From CAUZJO01 sp963580245 (GTDB taxonomy: Bacteria; Sumerlaeota; Sumerlaeia; MVZB01), in assembly GCA_963580245.1 (NCBI GenBank), contig CAUZJO010000102.1:1-17591 (forward strand): a DNA stretch of 17,591 bases, given 5' to 3'. Under the pieces are notes generated by a model, which was not told where the DNA came from, did not search any database, and was given only the letters and a program-made list of their open reading frames with translations. Positions 5,918-14,183 of the stretch are shown here, one piece after another; within the stretch, counting starts at the first letter, position 1, and each line of letters begins with the position of its first letter. A program made the translations under genes and the position numbers.

Positions 5918-7894
5918 TCATTCCCCTCTTCCCAGTCGGAACGGCCGATGCTTCCGATAGAGCGCGAGCCGCTTCTCGATTTCAAGGGCCAAAGCCTCGC
6001 GTCCTTCCCGCCGGGCGAGTTCCAGGGCCTCGCTTGCCGCAGCCACGGCGGCCTCGTAATCACCGAGTTCGGCGCATGCGGCGGACAGGATGTCCAGGCC
6101 CAGGACGGGGTCGGATTCGGAGGTGGCCAGTAGCCGCGCGGACAGCCGCATCGCCTGGCGCCCGTCGCGAACCCGCGGGCCGTTCCCGGCCGCGCGCAGC
6201 CAAGCCAATGCGGCGATGCCCGCGGTGCTGTCGGGCGCAAATTCCATTAACTCTTCCAAAACTACGACCGCCGCCCCATGGTCGCCACGCTCGCGAAGTG
6301 CCCGGCCGTGGGCCAACGCCAGCTCGATCCGCAACTGGCGGCTGTCGGCGCCGTGGGCGAGGCCGAGTTCGAGTTCCCCCGCGGCCAGATCGGGCCGACC
6401 CCAACCGGCCAGCATCCGCGAGGCGGTGACGAAATCCTCGGCCCGCAGGCCTCCCAGACCCGGATAAGCATGCCCCAGGCCCCATTGGCAAGCGATGAGC
6501 GATCCCACCAGACCCAGGTAAACGGCTACCCTCTTGGCCCGCCCGCCGCGGACCGCCAACCACGCCGCCACCAATCCCCGCGCCGCGAATGGTATCAGAA
6601 CCGGCAACAGGAACAATCGGTAGCGCCCCAGCGGGAAGACTATGCTCAGGGCGGCCATCATCAGGATGAGGTAAATCAGCAGCGAAAAGGCCATCGCCCC
6701 GCGCCGCGTCGCCCCTCGCCAACGCCGACCATGGAGCACCATCCCGGCCAGACCCAGCGGCATCAACCACCGGAAATCCAAGCAAAGCGCCAGCAGCGGA
6801 ACGTGCAGCCGGAAAAAGGCGTACGAGGTGTTGTCTCGCGCTTCGGGTCCAACCAGCAAACCGCCCAGCCGCCGGCCCCATCGGCCCAACCAGACCCGCC
6901 ATTGGCCATGGTATGAACCCAGGACTTCGGCGATCAGCCCGAGCGATCCTACTCCGGCCCGATCCATTGTCTCGACGAATTGCGGTCCGGGAGCGCTCCA
7001 GGTCACGCCGCCGTTAGGGGCGGCGGCGTGATTGGCCATGGCCCATGTCAATCGCGAGCGGGTCGATTGGGCCAACGGCGGCGCGCCCACCGCCACGTTA
7101 CGCGCCAGCAGGGGCGAAAAACCGACCAGCACACCGATCACCAACATCCCCGCCCACACGACCGCGCGACGCGGGCCGCTTCGTGGCGGGCCACCCGCGA
7201 CGATGAGCCGCATGCCTCCCGCCAGCAGGCAGACCGCCAGAACGATCGCCGCCGCCTCGTGCAACAAGGCCAGCACGCCGATGATCGCACCGATCCCGAC
7301 GGCGCGTCCGACGATGGGCTTGGCATCGGTCCCATCGCGCGTCTCCAGGCTGGCCAGCCCCAGCAGCGCGAGCAGCACCAGCGTCAGGGCGGCCCCCTCG
7401 CGCAGAAGCTGGCTTTCGATCATGAGTAGCGGCCCGTAGACTGCCATGATCAAGCCCGCCACGGTCCCCACGACCCGCCCGCCAAGGTGGCTGGCAACCC
7501 GATAGACCAGTCCGCAATGGATGACCCCCAAGACCAGGAGCCCCAGCCGCATCCAAAAGGCCGCGTCCAGCCCCAGCCGCATCAGGGCGGCCAGCCCATA
7601 AATCAATAGCGGCGCCTGATAGAAAACGCCTGGCGGGTACCACTCGCGCCATTTCTCCGCCGCCGCCGCCTGCATCCAGGCGTGATACGGGTAATACGGC
7701 TCACGCGCGAGCCAATCGCCCGCCGCCAGGCGCTCGGCCTGCGTCCAATAGCTGTGCATGTCGGACTGGTCCCAGGTATGCCAGTGCGCCAACGGGGTAT
7801 CCCGAATGCCGAACCAGAATGCCGTTCGCCACGCGAGGGCGACCAATAGGATCAGCAGTAGTCCGTGATGAGGTTTGAGGCGCCGGATGATCAT
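5918..7894 (-). CDS. GT-C fold glycosyltransferase (GT39/PMT-like) with C-terminal TPR domain
   Basis: 658 residues. An N-terminal membrane anchor (HHGLLLILLVALAWRTAFWF) is followed by a loop with acidic residues (WDQSDMHSYW, 41-50), where GT-C enzymes keep their catalytic aspartate. Then come roughly ten hydrophobic segments, including one before FPLGRYRLFLLPVLIPFAAR, a conserved feature of dolichyl-phosphate-mannose or ArnT-like transferases. From about residue 500 the protein is soluble, with TPR-like helices: PDLAAGELELGL, HGAAVVVLEELMEFAPDS and DYEAAVAAASEALELARR. It ends LALYRKHRPFR, a closing motif common in TPR proteins of planctomycete-like bacteria. It probably transfers a sugar from a lipid carrier outside the inner membrane. 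There is no Shine-Dalgarno before the ATG. Acceptor unknown; neighbours are glycan or secreted-protein genes. Confidence 0.82.
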   Translation of the reverse strand: MIIRRLKPHHGLLLILLVALAWRTAFWFGIRDTPLAHWHTWDQSDMHSYWTQAERLAAGDWLAREPYYPYHAWMQAAAAEKWREWYPPGVFYQAPLLIYGLAALMRLGLDAAFWMRLGLLVLGVIHCGLVYRVASHLGGRVVGTVAGLIMAVYGPLLMIESQLLREGAALTLVLLALLGLASLETRDGTDAKPIVGRAVGIGAIIGVLALLHEAAAIVLAVCLLAGGMRLIVAGGPPRSGPRRAVVWAGMLVIGVLVGFSPLLARNVAVGAPPLAQSTRSRLTWAMANHAAAPNGGVTWSAPGPQFVETMDRAGVGSLGLIAEVLGSYHGQWRVWLGRWGRRLGGLLVGPEARDNTSYAFFRLHVPLLALCLDFRWLMPLGLAGMVLHGRRWRGATRRGAMAFSLLIYLILMMAALSIVFPLGRYRLFLLPVLIPFAARGLVAAWLAVRGGRAKRVAVYLGLVGSLIACQWGLGHAYPGLGGLRAEDFVTASRMLAGWGRPDLAAGELELGLAHGADSRQLRIELALAHGRALRERGDHGAAVVVLEELMEFAPDSTAGIAALAWLRAAGNGPRVRDGRQAMRLSARLLATSESDPVLGLDILSAACAELGDYEAAVAAASEALELARREGREALALEIEKRLALYRKHRPFRLGRGE

Positions 7895-7963
7895 GTTGGG
7901 CGGGCGTCGGGCTCGCCGTAATTCAGACGGAGAAGTAGGGGAAAGTTGAGCTCACGCGCCGAC

Positions 7964-9691
7964 CTAATAGAGTTCCCAAGCCGATCTCGCCCGGTTCCCG
8001 TCTCCGGGCCGCGCGGTGATCTTGTAAATTGCGGTTTGGAGGTTGTCCAGGCCGACCATGACCGAGAACTGGCCCGACGCGTTCATGTTGCTCAGTCGGT
8101 TGAGTGAGGTGATCACGCCGTCGCCGAGGTCCTGGCCCGTCATCAGGGGGGTGAACATCGATTCGTTGGTGATCCCGACCAGGGCCTCGCCGACGCTTGT
8201 CGAGAGCCTGATCACGGCATCCCCCTGGCCGTTGGCCTGGGTTTCCTGGAAGAAGCTGACCAATGCGTCCGGGTAGCCGGGAATGGGGTCGTCGGTCTTT
8301 AGGATCAGGATGGCCAGGCCGGCGTTGACGTAATCAGTGTCGAAGAACATCTGAGGGCCCTTCGCCCCTTCGCCGCCGGCCAGCGGCATGAATTGCGGGT
8401 CGAAAGCCGGCGTGTCGTACTGCTCGATGAGGATCGAGAAGTCCAGGTGATCGACATCGTGGTCGCCGTCCAGATCGGCCTCCGCGCATCTTAAGTCCAG
8501 AAGCATCGGACGGTCCGGCCAGGTGAAGCATCCCGCGAACTCGCCGAAATCGGCCGCGTCAACGATTTGGTCGCCGTTGAGGTCGCCCGGTCGGCCCGGT
8601 CCCTTCTGCGCCGCTTCCGGCATGGCGTCTCTTCGCTGGGACGCAGTCGAGGCCCACACCGCCATCTTCGTCGACGCCCCGCCGGGTTCCAACTCAACCC
8701 TACCCGTCGCCATCGCCACGGCGCCAAACGCATGGCGCAACTCGAAGACCTGGAGGAAGCGTCGTAGCGCCGTGGGCTCGGGGTGCCCGGGCAGCGCCAT
8801 CAGGTGCGTGAACAGCAGGGCCGCCACGAGCGACCGGGCGAACTGCACCTGGAGTTCATTGGTGAAGGCAAGCTTGTTCAGGATACCGATGAAGGCGATC
8901 TCCGGGGGAAGCAAATCGGCGTTCGCCAGTGCCAGCACCGACACCGCCATGACGACGCAGGCCAGGCGAAGACGCAGAAACGCAACCTTGAACCGGTTAA
9001 AAAAATTGGAACTGTCCAGCAGGTCGGTATTGATCGCCAGGCCAAGCGAGGTGAACACGGCAGGAGCGAACAAGTTCGCGCCGATCGCCCCGGCCACGAC
9101 CTGATTTGCCTCCGCGCCAAACAATTCGCCCCACAGCATGATCGGCAGCAGTCCGGGCGAGGGGAGATCCGCGAAGCCAAACGCGCCGAGCGTCGGGGCG
9201 AAAACCCGGCCCGTGCTCCCGTTGGGCAGCGACTCGCCATCGGCCCATGCCAGGAAACACAACAGCGTCGCGATACTGTTCAACGCCGGCTGCTCGAATT
9301 TGAGGACGGCCGCGACGTCCCCGCTCACGGGGGCATCGAGTTTAGTCCCATCTTGGCCCTTAACGATCGCCGGACTAAGCATGGCATGGATAACGACTGA
9401 ATCGTCCATCCCCTCCACGTATCCGATCGCGGGCGATCCGAACATATCCAAGAAGCCGCGGCCCAGGAAGTCGGCGTTTAAACCGATCCCCGTGGGCATC
9501 ATATCGTTCCGGGTCAATTGACCATCCATCAGGAAGAAGACCGTTTCGCCGTCGGCCGTCACCAAGTCCTGGCCGAACTGGTCAACCTCCCCGATCGCGA
9601 CCCGTTCAATCATCTCCTCGACCATCTGAGCGGGTAGATAAGCCGTCTGAATGAACATCGCGAAAAGGGCACAATAGGCGCCAAATCGCAT
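7964..9691 (-). CDS. Secreted dockerin-type EF-hand protein of unknown function
   Basis: 575 residues from an ATG preceded by AGGAGA about seven bases upstream; the frame stays open further 5' but that part overlaps the neighbouring gene. The N-terminus MRFGAYCALFAMFIQTAYLP looks like a signal peptide. Residues about 40-230 form an unrecognised domain. A second hydrophobic stretch (ACVVMAVSVLALANA, 244-258) resembles another signal peptide or membrane helix. Two calcium-loop motifs follow, DLNGDQIVDAADF (370-382) and DLDGDHDVDHLDF (406-418), spaced as in dockerin type I modules. The last 150 residues are another unrecognised domain; SNMNASGQFSVMVGLDN resembles the N-x-x-G-x-x-x-F repeat of planctomycete choice-of-anchor proteins. 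Internal rather than terminal dockerins are unusual. GC-rich third positions continue throughout the region checked, so the frame looks genuinely coding. No enzymatic motif was seen. Confidence 0.8.
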   Translation of the reverse strand: MRFGAYCALFAMFIQTAYLPAQMVEEMIERVAIGEVDQFGQDLVTADGETVFFLMDGQLTRNDMMPTGIGLNADFLGRGFLDMFGSPAIGYVEGMDDSVVIHAMLSPAIVKGQDGTKLDAPVSGDVAAVLKFEQPALNSIATLLCFLAWADGESLPNGSTGRVFAPTLGAFGFADLPSPGLLPIMLWGELFGAEANQVVAGAIGANLFAPAVFTSLGLAINTDLLDSSNFFNRFKVAFLRLRLACVVMAVSVLALANADLLPPEIAFIGILNKLAFTNELQVQFARSLVAALLFTHLMALPGHPEPTALRRFLQVFELRHAFGAVAMATGRVELEPGGASTKMAVWASTASQRRDAMPEAAQKGPGRPGDLNGDQIVDAADFGEFAGCFTWPDRPMLLDLRCAEADLDGDHDVDHLDFSILIEQYDTPAFDPQFMPLAGGEGAKGPQMFFDTDYVNAGLAILILKTDDPIPGYPDALVSFFQETQANGQGDAVIRLSTSVGEALVGITNESMFTPLMTGQDLGDGVITSLNRLSNMNASGQFSVMVGLDNLQTAIYKITARPGDGNRARSAWELY

Positions 9692-9830
9692 GGGTTCTCT
9701 CCTGGCCTGGTTCGGGGGTGCTTTAAGATGAACGATGCTGGGAGCCGGGATCAATCCAAACCGCGGATACCGACGCCCCGAAGCTGACGGATTTGTCGGC
9801 GAATTGGTAGCGTTTTCTTCGACCGGGTGC

Positions 9831-12257
9831 TTACTCGACGGCCACGCCGAGCTTCTCGCCCACGCGCGCGAACAGGTCGGCCCAGTGCTTGGCGTTCGGG
9901 TCGCCCTCGCCGGCTTGATGGACCAGGGCGGGGTACTTCTCTTTGAGCACTTCGTAGTAGACGTTTTGCACTTTCCACGGGTTGACGGCGAAGGGCAGGA
10001 CGTCGGCCACGTCGAGGACCTCGTCCAGGCGCTCGAGGCGACCCGAATCCCCGACTCCGGCGGCAACTCGCGCCACCAGCCGCTCGAGCGTGCCTCGCAG
10101 GGCGTCCTCCAGCCTTGCCGTGTCCAGTTCCACCTTGAGGTCGCGAGCCTCGTCGACCAGGGCCTGGATGCGCGCGGCGTCGGGCCGTTCGCGCGTCAGT
10201 TGTTCGTGGAGGTCCGCGTTGAGCGCAAAGCCCGCGGCTGATTGGAGCGGGGAAGGAACCGGCATATTCAACTTGTTCATGTGCCGCAGCAAGATTGAAC
10301 TCCGATGGTGAAGGTGTTGAAAGAGCTCCTCGCTCTCGCGCAGCGTCGATTGCAGCCACCGGCTGACGGCCCGGGTCTGCCCATCCCGGGTGAGCGAGTT
10401 CAGTGAGAGCCCGTAGCACTTGAACGCCCGGTCTAGTATTCGGATGATTTGGGGCAAATCCGCATCCGTGACCGCCTTCGCGAGTCTGCCGCACAGCTGT
10501 TCATAGCGGGCCGGATCGGCGTCGGCGAACGCCCCGCCGCTCAGGTTCAAATCGCCACAGTCCAGCACCGCATGGATCAGGTCCGTGCTCTCCAGCGTGA
10601 TGCGGGAAGTCACGCGCACGCGGCCCGCGACCAAATGGGTGGCGCCGCACAGCCATTCCCGGCGCGCCAGCGACTCGGTCTGGTAACAATCCACCGACGC
10701 CGGATCGGAGTTCCCCTCAAGGACGGAATCCAGGGCGTATTGCGCCGCGATCCGGGGCGGTTCAACAACGGCGGGCCCAACAACACGCTGGTAAATCCGG
10801 GCCCCGTCCGGGTGGTGCTTGAGGTTGCTGCGCGCGGCGGCCAGCCGCTCGAGGAAGCCGGGCTCGGGATCCCGGTCGAATAGCTCGCGAGCAAGCTGGA
10901 TCAGCCGACCCGCGTATCGCATGACCTGGACCCCCTCGACCCCCGATATCTCATCAAAGAACCAGCCGCAACTGGTGTACATCAACATCGCGTTGCGTTG
11001 CAGTTCGAGTCCCTTCAGCACGGTGACCCGTTCGGAGGGCGAAAGGAACCGGGGAGCGTGGCGCTCAAAGAAGCGTTCCACGTTGGCGGCGGACCGGTCG
11101 AGGATAACCGAGATATAGTCGTCGCGCGCCTCCCAGGGATCGCGCAGGAGTTCGGAGAGCAATTGCTCGCAGGGGGCCTCAAGTGTGTCGCGCAGGTGAT
11201 CGAACGCCTCGCGCAGGGGCCCGCGCCAGGCCTGGTTCCAGTTGGGGGGTCCTCCGGTGTGACAGCCGCAATCGCCGCGCCAACGCTCCACCCCGTGCGC
11301 GCAGCTCCAGGCCGTTGCCTCGTGGATCTCGACTTCGTCTTGCGGGGGGAATTTCTCCAGATACTCGCCGTAATTGGTCAGTCGCGCCCGATTGCCCCGC
11401 TCAATCGACTCCAGGGCAAAGGCGAGCGCCATTTCGCCGTGGCGGTGATGATGCCCGTAGGTCTCGCCGTCGGTGGCGATATGGACGAGCTGGGGGGAAT
11501 CATCGCGCTCGTCGAACGCACCCAGCAATCGTTCGGTCAAGTATTCGCCCTTCTCGAGCAGGCACTCGAACGCCACCGCCCGTGATGCCTCGCCGTGGTA
11601 GAAGAACAGGTTGATCCGCCGGCCCGAAGGCAGCGCGCAGACGTAGGGTCGGCGGACGTCCAGAGTCGCCTGGGTCACATCCTCCCACTCTTCGCCGCCC
11701 GCCAGCCGGATGCGAGCGGCCTGATGGGGGGCCAGGATCGTGTAACGGATGCCGTGGGCCGCCATCAGGTCGAGCGACTCCAGGTCCACGGCCGTCTCGG
11801 CCAGCCACATCCCCTCGGGCGCGCGGCCGAAGCGGTGTTCGAAATCGCGCAATCCCCACAGCACCTGGGTCTCCTTATCGCGGCGATTGGCCAGCGGCAT
11901 GATAACGTGGTTGTAGACCTGCGCCAGGGCGGAGCCGTGTCCCGAAAAGCACCGGTTGCTCTCGCGGTCGGCCGCGAGGACGGCCTGGTAGACCTCGGGG
12001 GCTTCGGACTCCATCCAGGTCAACAACGTGGGACCGAAGTTGAAGCTGATGCGGGCGTAATTATTGACCATCTTGATGATTCGCCCGCGATCGTCCAGGA
12101 TGCGGGCCACCGCGTTGGGGGCGTAACACTCGACGGTGATCCGCTGGTTCCAATCGGGGTACGGACGGGCCGAATCCTGCCCCTCGACCGCCTCGATCCA
12201 GGGGTTCTCGCGCGGGGGTTGGTAAAAATGGCCGTGGATGCAGACAAACCGATTCAT
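9831..12257 (-). CDS. Glycoside hydrolase family 57 protein with DUF3536 domain
   Basis: 808 residues, the usual length of the GH57-DUF3536 family. GH57 motifs appear in order: HGHFYQPPREN (8-18), GHGSALAQVYNHVIMPLA (106-123), PEGMWLAETAVD (147-158) with Glu154 as likely nucleophile, and HIATDGETYGHHH (259-271) with Asp263 as likely acid/base. The C-terminal half, with helical segments such as ALVDEARDLKVELDTARLED, fits DUF3536. GH57 enzymes act on alpha-glucans (alpha-amylase, glucanotransferase, branching); this subgroup's exact substrate is not established to my knowledge. It lacks a signal peptide, so it is probably cytoplasmic and may work on glycogen or maltodextrin. A GAGG site lies six bases before the ATG. 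The gene lies between the dockerin protein (139 bp downstream) and the polysaccharide deacetylase (259 bp upstream). Confidence 0.92.
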   Translation of the reverse strand: MNRFVCIHGHFYQPPRENPWIEAVEGQDSARPYPDWNQRITVECYAPNAVARILDDRGRIIKMVNNYARISFNFGPTLLTWMESEAPEVYQAVLAADRESNRCFSGHGSALAQVYNHVIMPLANRRDKETQVLWGLRDFEHRFGRAPEGMWLAETAVDLESLDLMAAHGIRYTILAPHQAARIRLAGGEEWEDVTQATLDVRRPYVCALPSGRRINLFFYHGEASRAVAFECLLEKGEYLTERLLGAFDERDDSPQLVHIATDGETYGHHHRHGEMALAFALESIERGNRARLTNYGEYLEKFPPQDEVEIHEATAWSCAHGVERWRGDCGCHTGGPPNWNQAWRGPLREAFDHLRDTLEAPCEQLLSELLRDPWEARDDYISVILDRSAANVERFFERHAPRFLSPSERVTVLKGLELQRNAMLMYTSCGWFFDEISGVEGVQVMRYAGRLIQLARELFDRDPEPGFLERLAAARSNLKHHPDGARIYQRVVGPAVVEPPRIAAQYALDSVLEGNSDPASVDCYQTESLARREWLCGATHLVAGRVRVTSRITLESTDLIHAVLDCGDLNLSGGAFADADPARYEQLCGRLAKAVTDADLPQIIRILDRAFKCYGLSLNSLTRDGQTRAVSRWLQSTLRESEELFQHLHHRSSILLRHMNKLNMPVPSPLQSAAGFALNADLHEQLTRERPDAARIQALVDEARDLKVELDTARLEDALRGTLERLVARVAAGVGDSGRLERLDEVLDVADVLPFAVNPWKVQNVYYEVLKEKYPALVHQAGEGDPNAKHWADLFARVGEKLGVAVE

Positions 12258-12516
12258 CGAGACCTCGAAGACCCAAAATGGAACAGGGGATTAGGGACCA
12301 TGCGAAGGTGTTCCTCGTGGTGCGCCGCGATCGATGGATCGCGCCATCGGTGTCGGATGCGGCACCGCGTTATTTACCCAGCCATCGATTTCGGAGTCGA
12401 TCATAGAGTGCGTTGCCCAATGTTTTTCGGGCAATCTCCCGCAGTCCCGCCGATCGGGCCATCCGGCGCAGATAAGTTCTATCGCCCCTCAGTAGCACCG
12501 GCAAGAATTCCGGCGA

Positions 12517-13251
12517 TTAGCGATTCGTGATGGGGATGCGCGGCCAGTCCATCGGGTCGCCGTTGGACCGAGCCAGCCCGATCCTAGAGGTAAAAACATG
12601 CTCGTAGCCCGCCCGGCGCGCGAGACGCCCAACTAAGCGATGGTTTCTCCCGCCGGGCAGGGAGACCCCCTTGACGGGTTCGCCCACGATTTGTTCCAAC
12701 CTCCGCTTGGATTCCTCCAACTCTCGTCCCAACTCCTCCGCGGACAAGTCGGAGAGGTAGCGATGTGAACAGCCGTGGGAACCGATGAGCATCCCTTCGG
12801 CTCGCAACCGCCGGATTTGCACCTCGTCCATGAACCCGGGCCGTCCGATCCAGTCGCTGGTCACAAAAAAAATGCCCCAAAGCCCCCGCTCTTTTAAAAC
12901 CGGCAAGGCCAGGTCCGCATTGGAGTGATGGCCGTCGTCGAAAGTGATCCATCCGGCCGCCCGGCCCGGTGGCGCGCCGCGAAGGTCCGCGCTGAGCTGG
13001 TCCCAGTCCGCGAGCGCGGCCTGACCATTGCGCGCCGCGGACAGCGCGCTCACCTGACGGGCGAAGTCTCTCACGTCCAAAGCATAGAGCCGCGCCCCCG
13101 GATCGGCCAGTTGCGGATCCCGGGCGAAGTGGTCCGCTTGTGCCGACGGGTCCTCGATCGCCGGCCACAGGGCATGATACATCAGAATAGGAAACGCGGT
13201 CATCGGGGTCTGGACAACGCCCATCGGTTCGGCGAGGGCCGCATCCGCCAT
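12517..13251 (-). CDS. Polysaccharide deacetylase (NodB homology, CE4)
   Basis: 244 residues with the three NodB landmarks. TFDDG (103-107) supplies the catalytic base Asp105 and metal ligand Asp106. SHGCSHRYL (158-166) supplies metal ligands His159 and His163. SLPGGRN (197-203) sits where RPPxG/PGG motif 3 is expected. An N-terminal FPILMYHAL (20-28) is typical of deacetylases linked to exopolysaccharide or peptidoglycan modification. The C-terminus DWPRIPITNR is the usual end of this subgroup. No convincing signal peptide is seen. The start is uncertain: a TAA immediately precedes the first ATG, no candidate has a Shine-Dalgarno, and Met10 or Met17 (MTAFPILMYH) are also possible. It likely removes N-acetyl groups from an amino-sugar polymer; the polymer is unknown. 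Confidence 0.88.
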   Translation of the reverse strand: MADAALAEPMGVVQTPMTAFPILMYHALWPAIEDPSAQADHFARDPQLADPGARLYALDVRDFARQVSALSAARNGQAALADWDQLSADLRGAPPGRAAGWITFDDGHHSNADLALPVLKERGLWGIFFVTSDWIGRPGFMDEVQIRRLRAEGMLIGSHGCSHRYLSDLSAEELGRELEESKRRLEQIVGEPVKGVSLPGGRNHRLVGRLARRAGYEHVFTSRIGLARSNGDPMDWPRIPITNR

Positions 13252-13329
13252 TTAGGATGCGGATGCGCCGTACGGCGTCCACCCAGCAGGGTAACGCCGG
13301 CCTCAATCAGACGCAACCACCGGCGTGGC

Positions 13330-13359
13330 AAAAGAAAAACCGGCCGTCATCCGGCCGGT
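13330..13359 (-). terminator. Intrinsic terminator of the XRE regulator gene
   Basis: On the minus strand ACCGGCC, a seven-base loop and GGCCGGT form a 7-bp GC-rich stem, followed directly by TTTTTCTTTT. It lies about 75 bp after the XRE-type gene's stop codon, in the correct orientation, and also separates that gene from the deacetylase downstream. Confidence 0.75.
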
Positions 13360-13433
13360 GTCCCCAATAAAGATTTGTGCATTGCAGACTCGGAAATGAA
13401 CCCCGGCCCCGCGAGCGGCGGTCCGGCGCTGGG

Positions 13434-13976
13434 TCAGAACGAGTGAGCGAACTCGCGGACGAGCCTCAGGGCCTCGCGGTACGCGGTCTTGTTTCCGCGC
13501 CCTAGCGACCCGAAGATGTCGCGCAGCAAGTTGATCTCGGCGCCCGAGGGTTTATACAACGCCCACAGCTCGTCGTCATTGAACAGGTCGCGCAGCCCCT
13601 TGGGCAAGGTCTTGTCCTTGTCAACGGCAACGCGGACCTGCTCGCGCGACTCGAACCTCGCGTAGTTGGCCTTGCGCCCTTTCTTCTTCATGTTCTGGGC
13701 TTGGCTTTCGGTGACGGCCGAGCTCTGCAGCTCGATGTATTCCTGATAATTATCAGGCAGTTTACTCTTGACCCAGATCAGCACGGACCGACGTTCCGAG
13801 ATGCCGGTGTCCGAGGCCATCTTCAGCCACAGATCGAGCGAGGGTTTCACGTAACCCTTCTCGAACTTGAAGATGGCGGGTCCCGAGACGTTGTACTTGG
13901 CACCGTATTGGTCCTGCGTCAATTTGTCCTTCAGGCGACTTTGATATACCACGTCGCCAAGGTAGTTCTTCATCAT
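13434..13976 (-). CDS. XRE-family helix-turn-helix transcriptional regulator
   Basis: 180 residues. Residues about 9-56 fit a Cro/CI-type HTH: QSRLKDKLTQDQYGAKYNVS, then AIFKFEKGYVKPSLDLWLKM, with the Q-x-x-x-A-x-x-x-x-V-S core and the fourth-helix KPS. A basic linker follows (NMKKKGRKANYARF) and then a C-terminal region of about 75 residues that I do not recognise (LPKGLRDLFNDDELWALYKP and so on), perhaps an oligomerisation or sensor part. The frame is open to an ATG at 14042, but GGAGGGA eight bases before the ATG at 13976 fixes that start (or the adjacent ATG at 13973). The upstream region is AT-rich and carries inverted repeats that could be its operators. The monocistronic layout with its own terminator suggests an autoregulated gene. 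Targets unknown. Confidence 0.82.
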   Translation of the reverse strand: MMKNYLGDVVYQSRLKDKLTQDQYGAKYNVSGPAIFKFEKGYVKPSLDLWLKMASDTGISERRSVLIWVKSKLPDNYQEYIELQSSAVTESQAQNMKKKGRKANYARFESREQVRVAVDKDKTLPKGLRDLFNDDELWALYKPSGAEINLLRDIFGSLGRGNKTAYREALRLVREFAHSF

Positions 13977-13984
13977 GATACCAC

Positions 13985-13991
13985 TCCCTCC
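13985..13991 (-). promoter_or_regulatory. Strong ribosome binding site deciding the XRE gene start
   Basis: GGAGGGA on the minus strand, eight bases before ATGATG. It lies inside the reading frame of the longer candidate ORF, so the shorter 180-residue product is preferred over the 202-residue one. Confidence 0.7.
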
Positions 13992-14042
13992 ACAGAAGCA
14001 ATTCAATACTTGTATGCGATCAGTTACATAAAAGATCGGCAC

Positions 14043-14072
14043 ATCATAAATATCCTATGAACCGAATTTAAA
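14043..14072 (-). promoter_or_regulatory. Candidate promoter of the XRE regulator gene
   Basis: TTTAAA, an 18-base spacer and TATGAT (five of six to the -10 consensus) on the minus strand, ending about 65 bp before the chosen start. The -35 match is weak (four of six). AT-rich DNA yields such matches by chance, so this is a lead only. Confidence 0.3.
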
Positions 14073-14080
14073 TCACTCGG

Positions 14081-14123
14081 TTTACGCGAGAATTCCCCAC
14101 GTTTTTTGACCTCCTTGCGTAAA
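14081..14123. repeat. Inverted repeat upstream of the XRE gene, possible operator
   Basis: TTTACGC (14081-14087) and GCGTAAA (14117-14123) are a perfect 7-bp inverted pair with a 29-base gap. Extending to 13 bases per arm gives 10 of 13 matches. Position just upstream of the promoter candidate suits a dimeric repressor, but chance cannot be excluded. Confidence 0.3.
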
Positions 14124-14141
14124 ACAATACTAAACTGTCAG

Positions 14142-14183
14142 GTGTTGCGAAACGCTGGTCCCCCTCGACCTACCACGCAACAC
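14142..14183. repeat. 8-bp perfect inverted repeat in AT-rich tract
   Basis: GTGTTGCG (14142-14149) pairs perfectly with CGCAACAC (14176-14183) across 26 bases. It could be a regulatory site or the stem of a small structured RNA. No T-tract follows on either strand. Confidence 0.35.

Noticed and set aside
9692..10066. Upstream extension of the dockerin protein frame
   Set aside because: It overlaps the GH57 C-terminus in another frame and gives low-complexity Ser/Thr/Arg sequence; the ATG at 9691 has a ribosome binding site and a signal peptide.
12413..12434. TTGCCC/GGGCAA hairpin downstream of the deacetylase gene
   Set aside because: The stem is only 6 bp and the T-run lies in the loop, not after the stem, so it does not work as a terminator on either strand.
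11595..12530. 311-codon plus-strand ORF opposite the GH57 gene
   Set aside because: It is antisense to a gene with all GH57 motifs and has no recognisable domain.
13977..14042. 22-residue N-terminal extension of the XRE regulator
   Set aside because: A strong GGAGGGA site lies within it, directly before the internal ATGATG.
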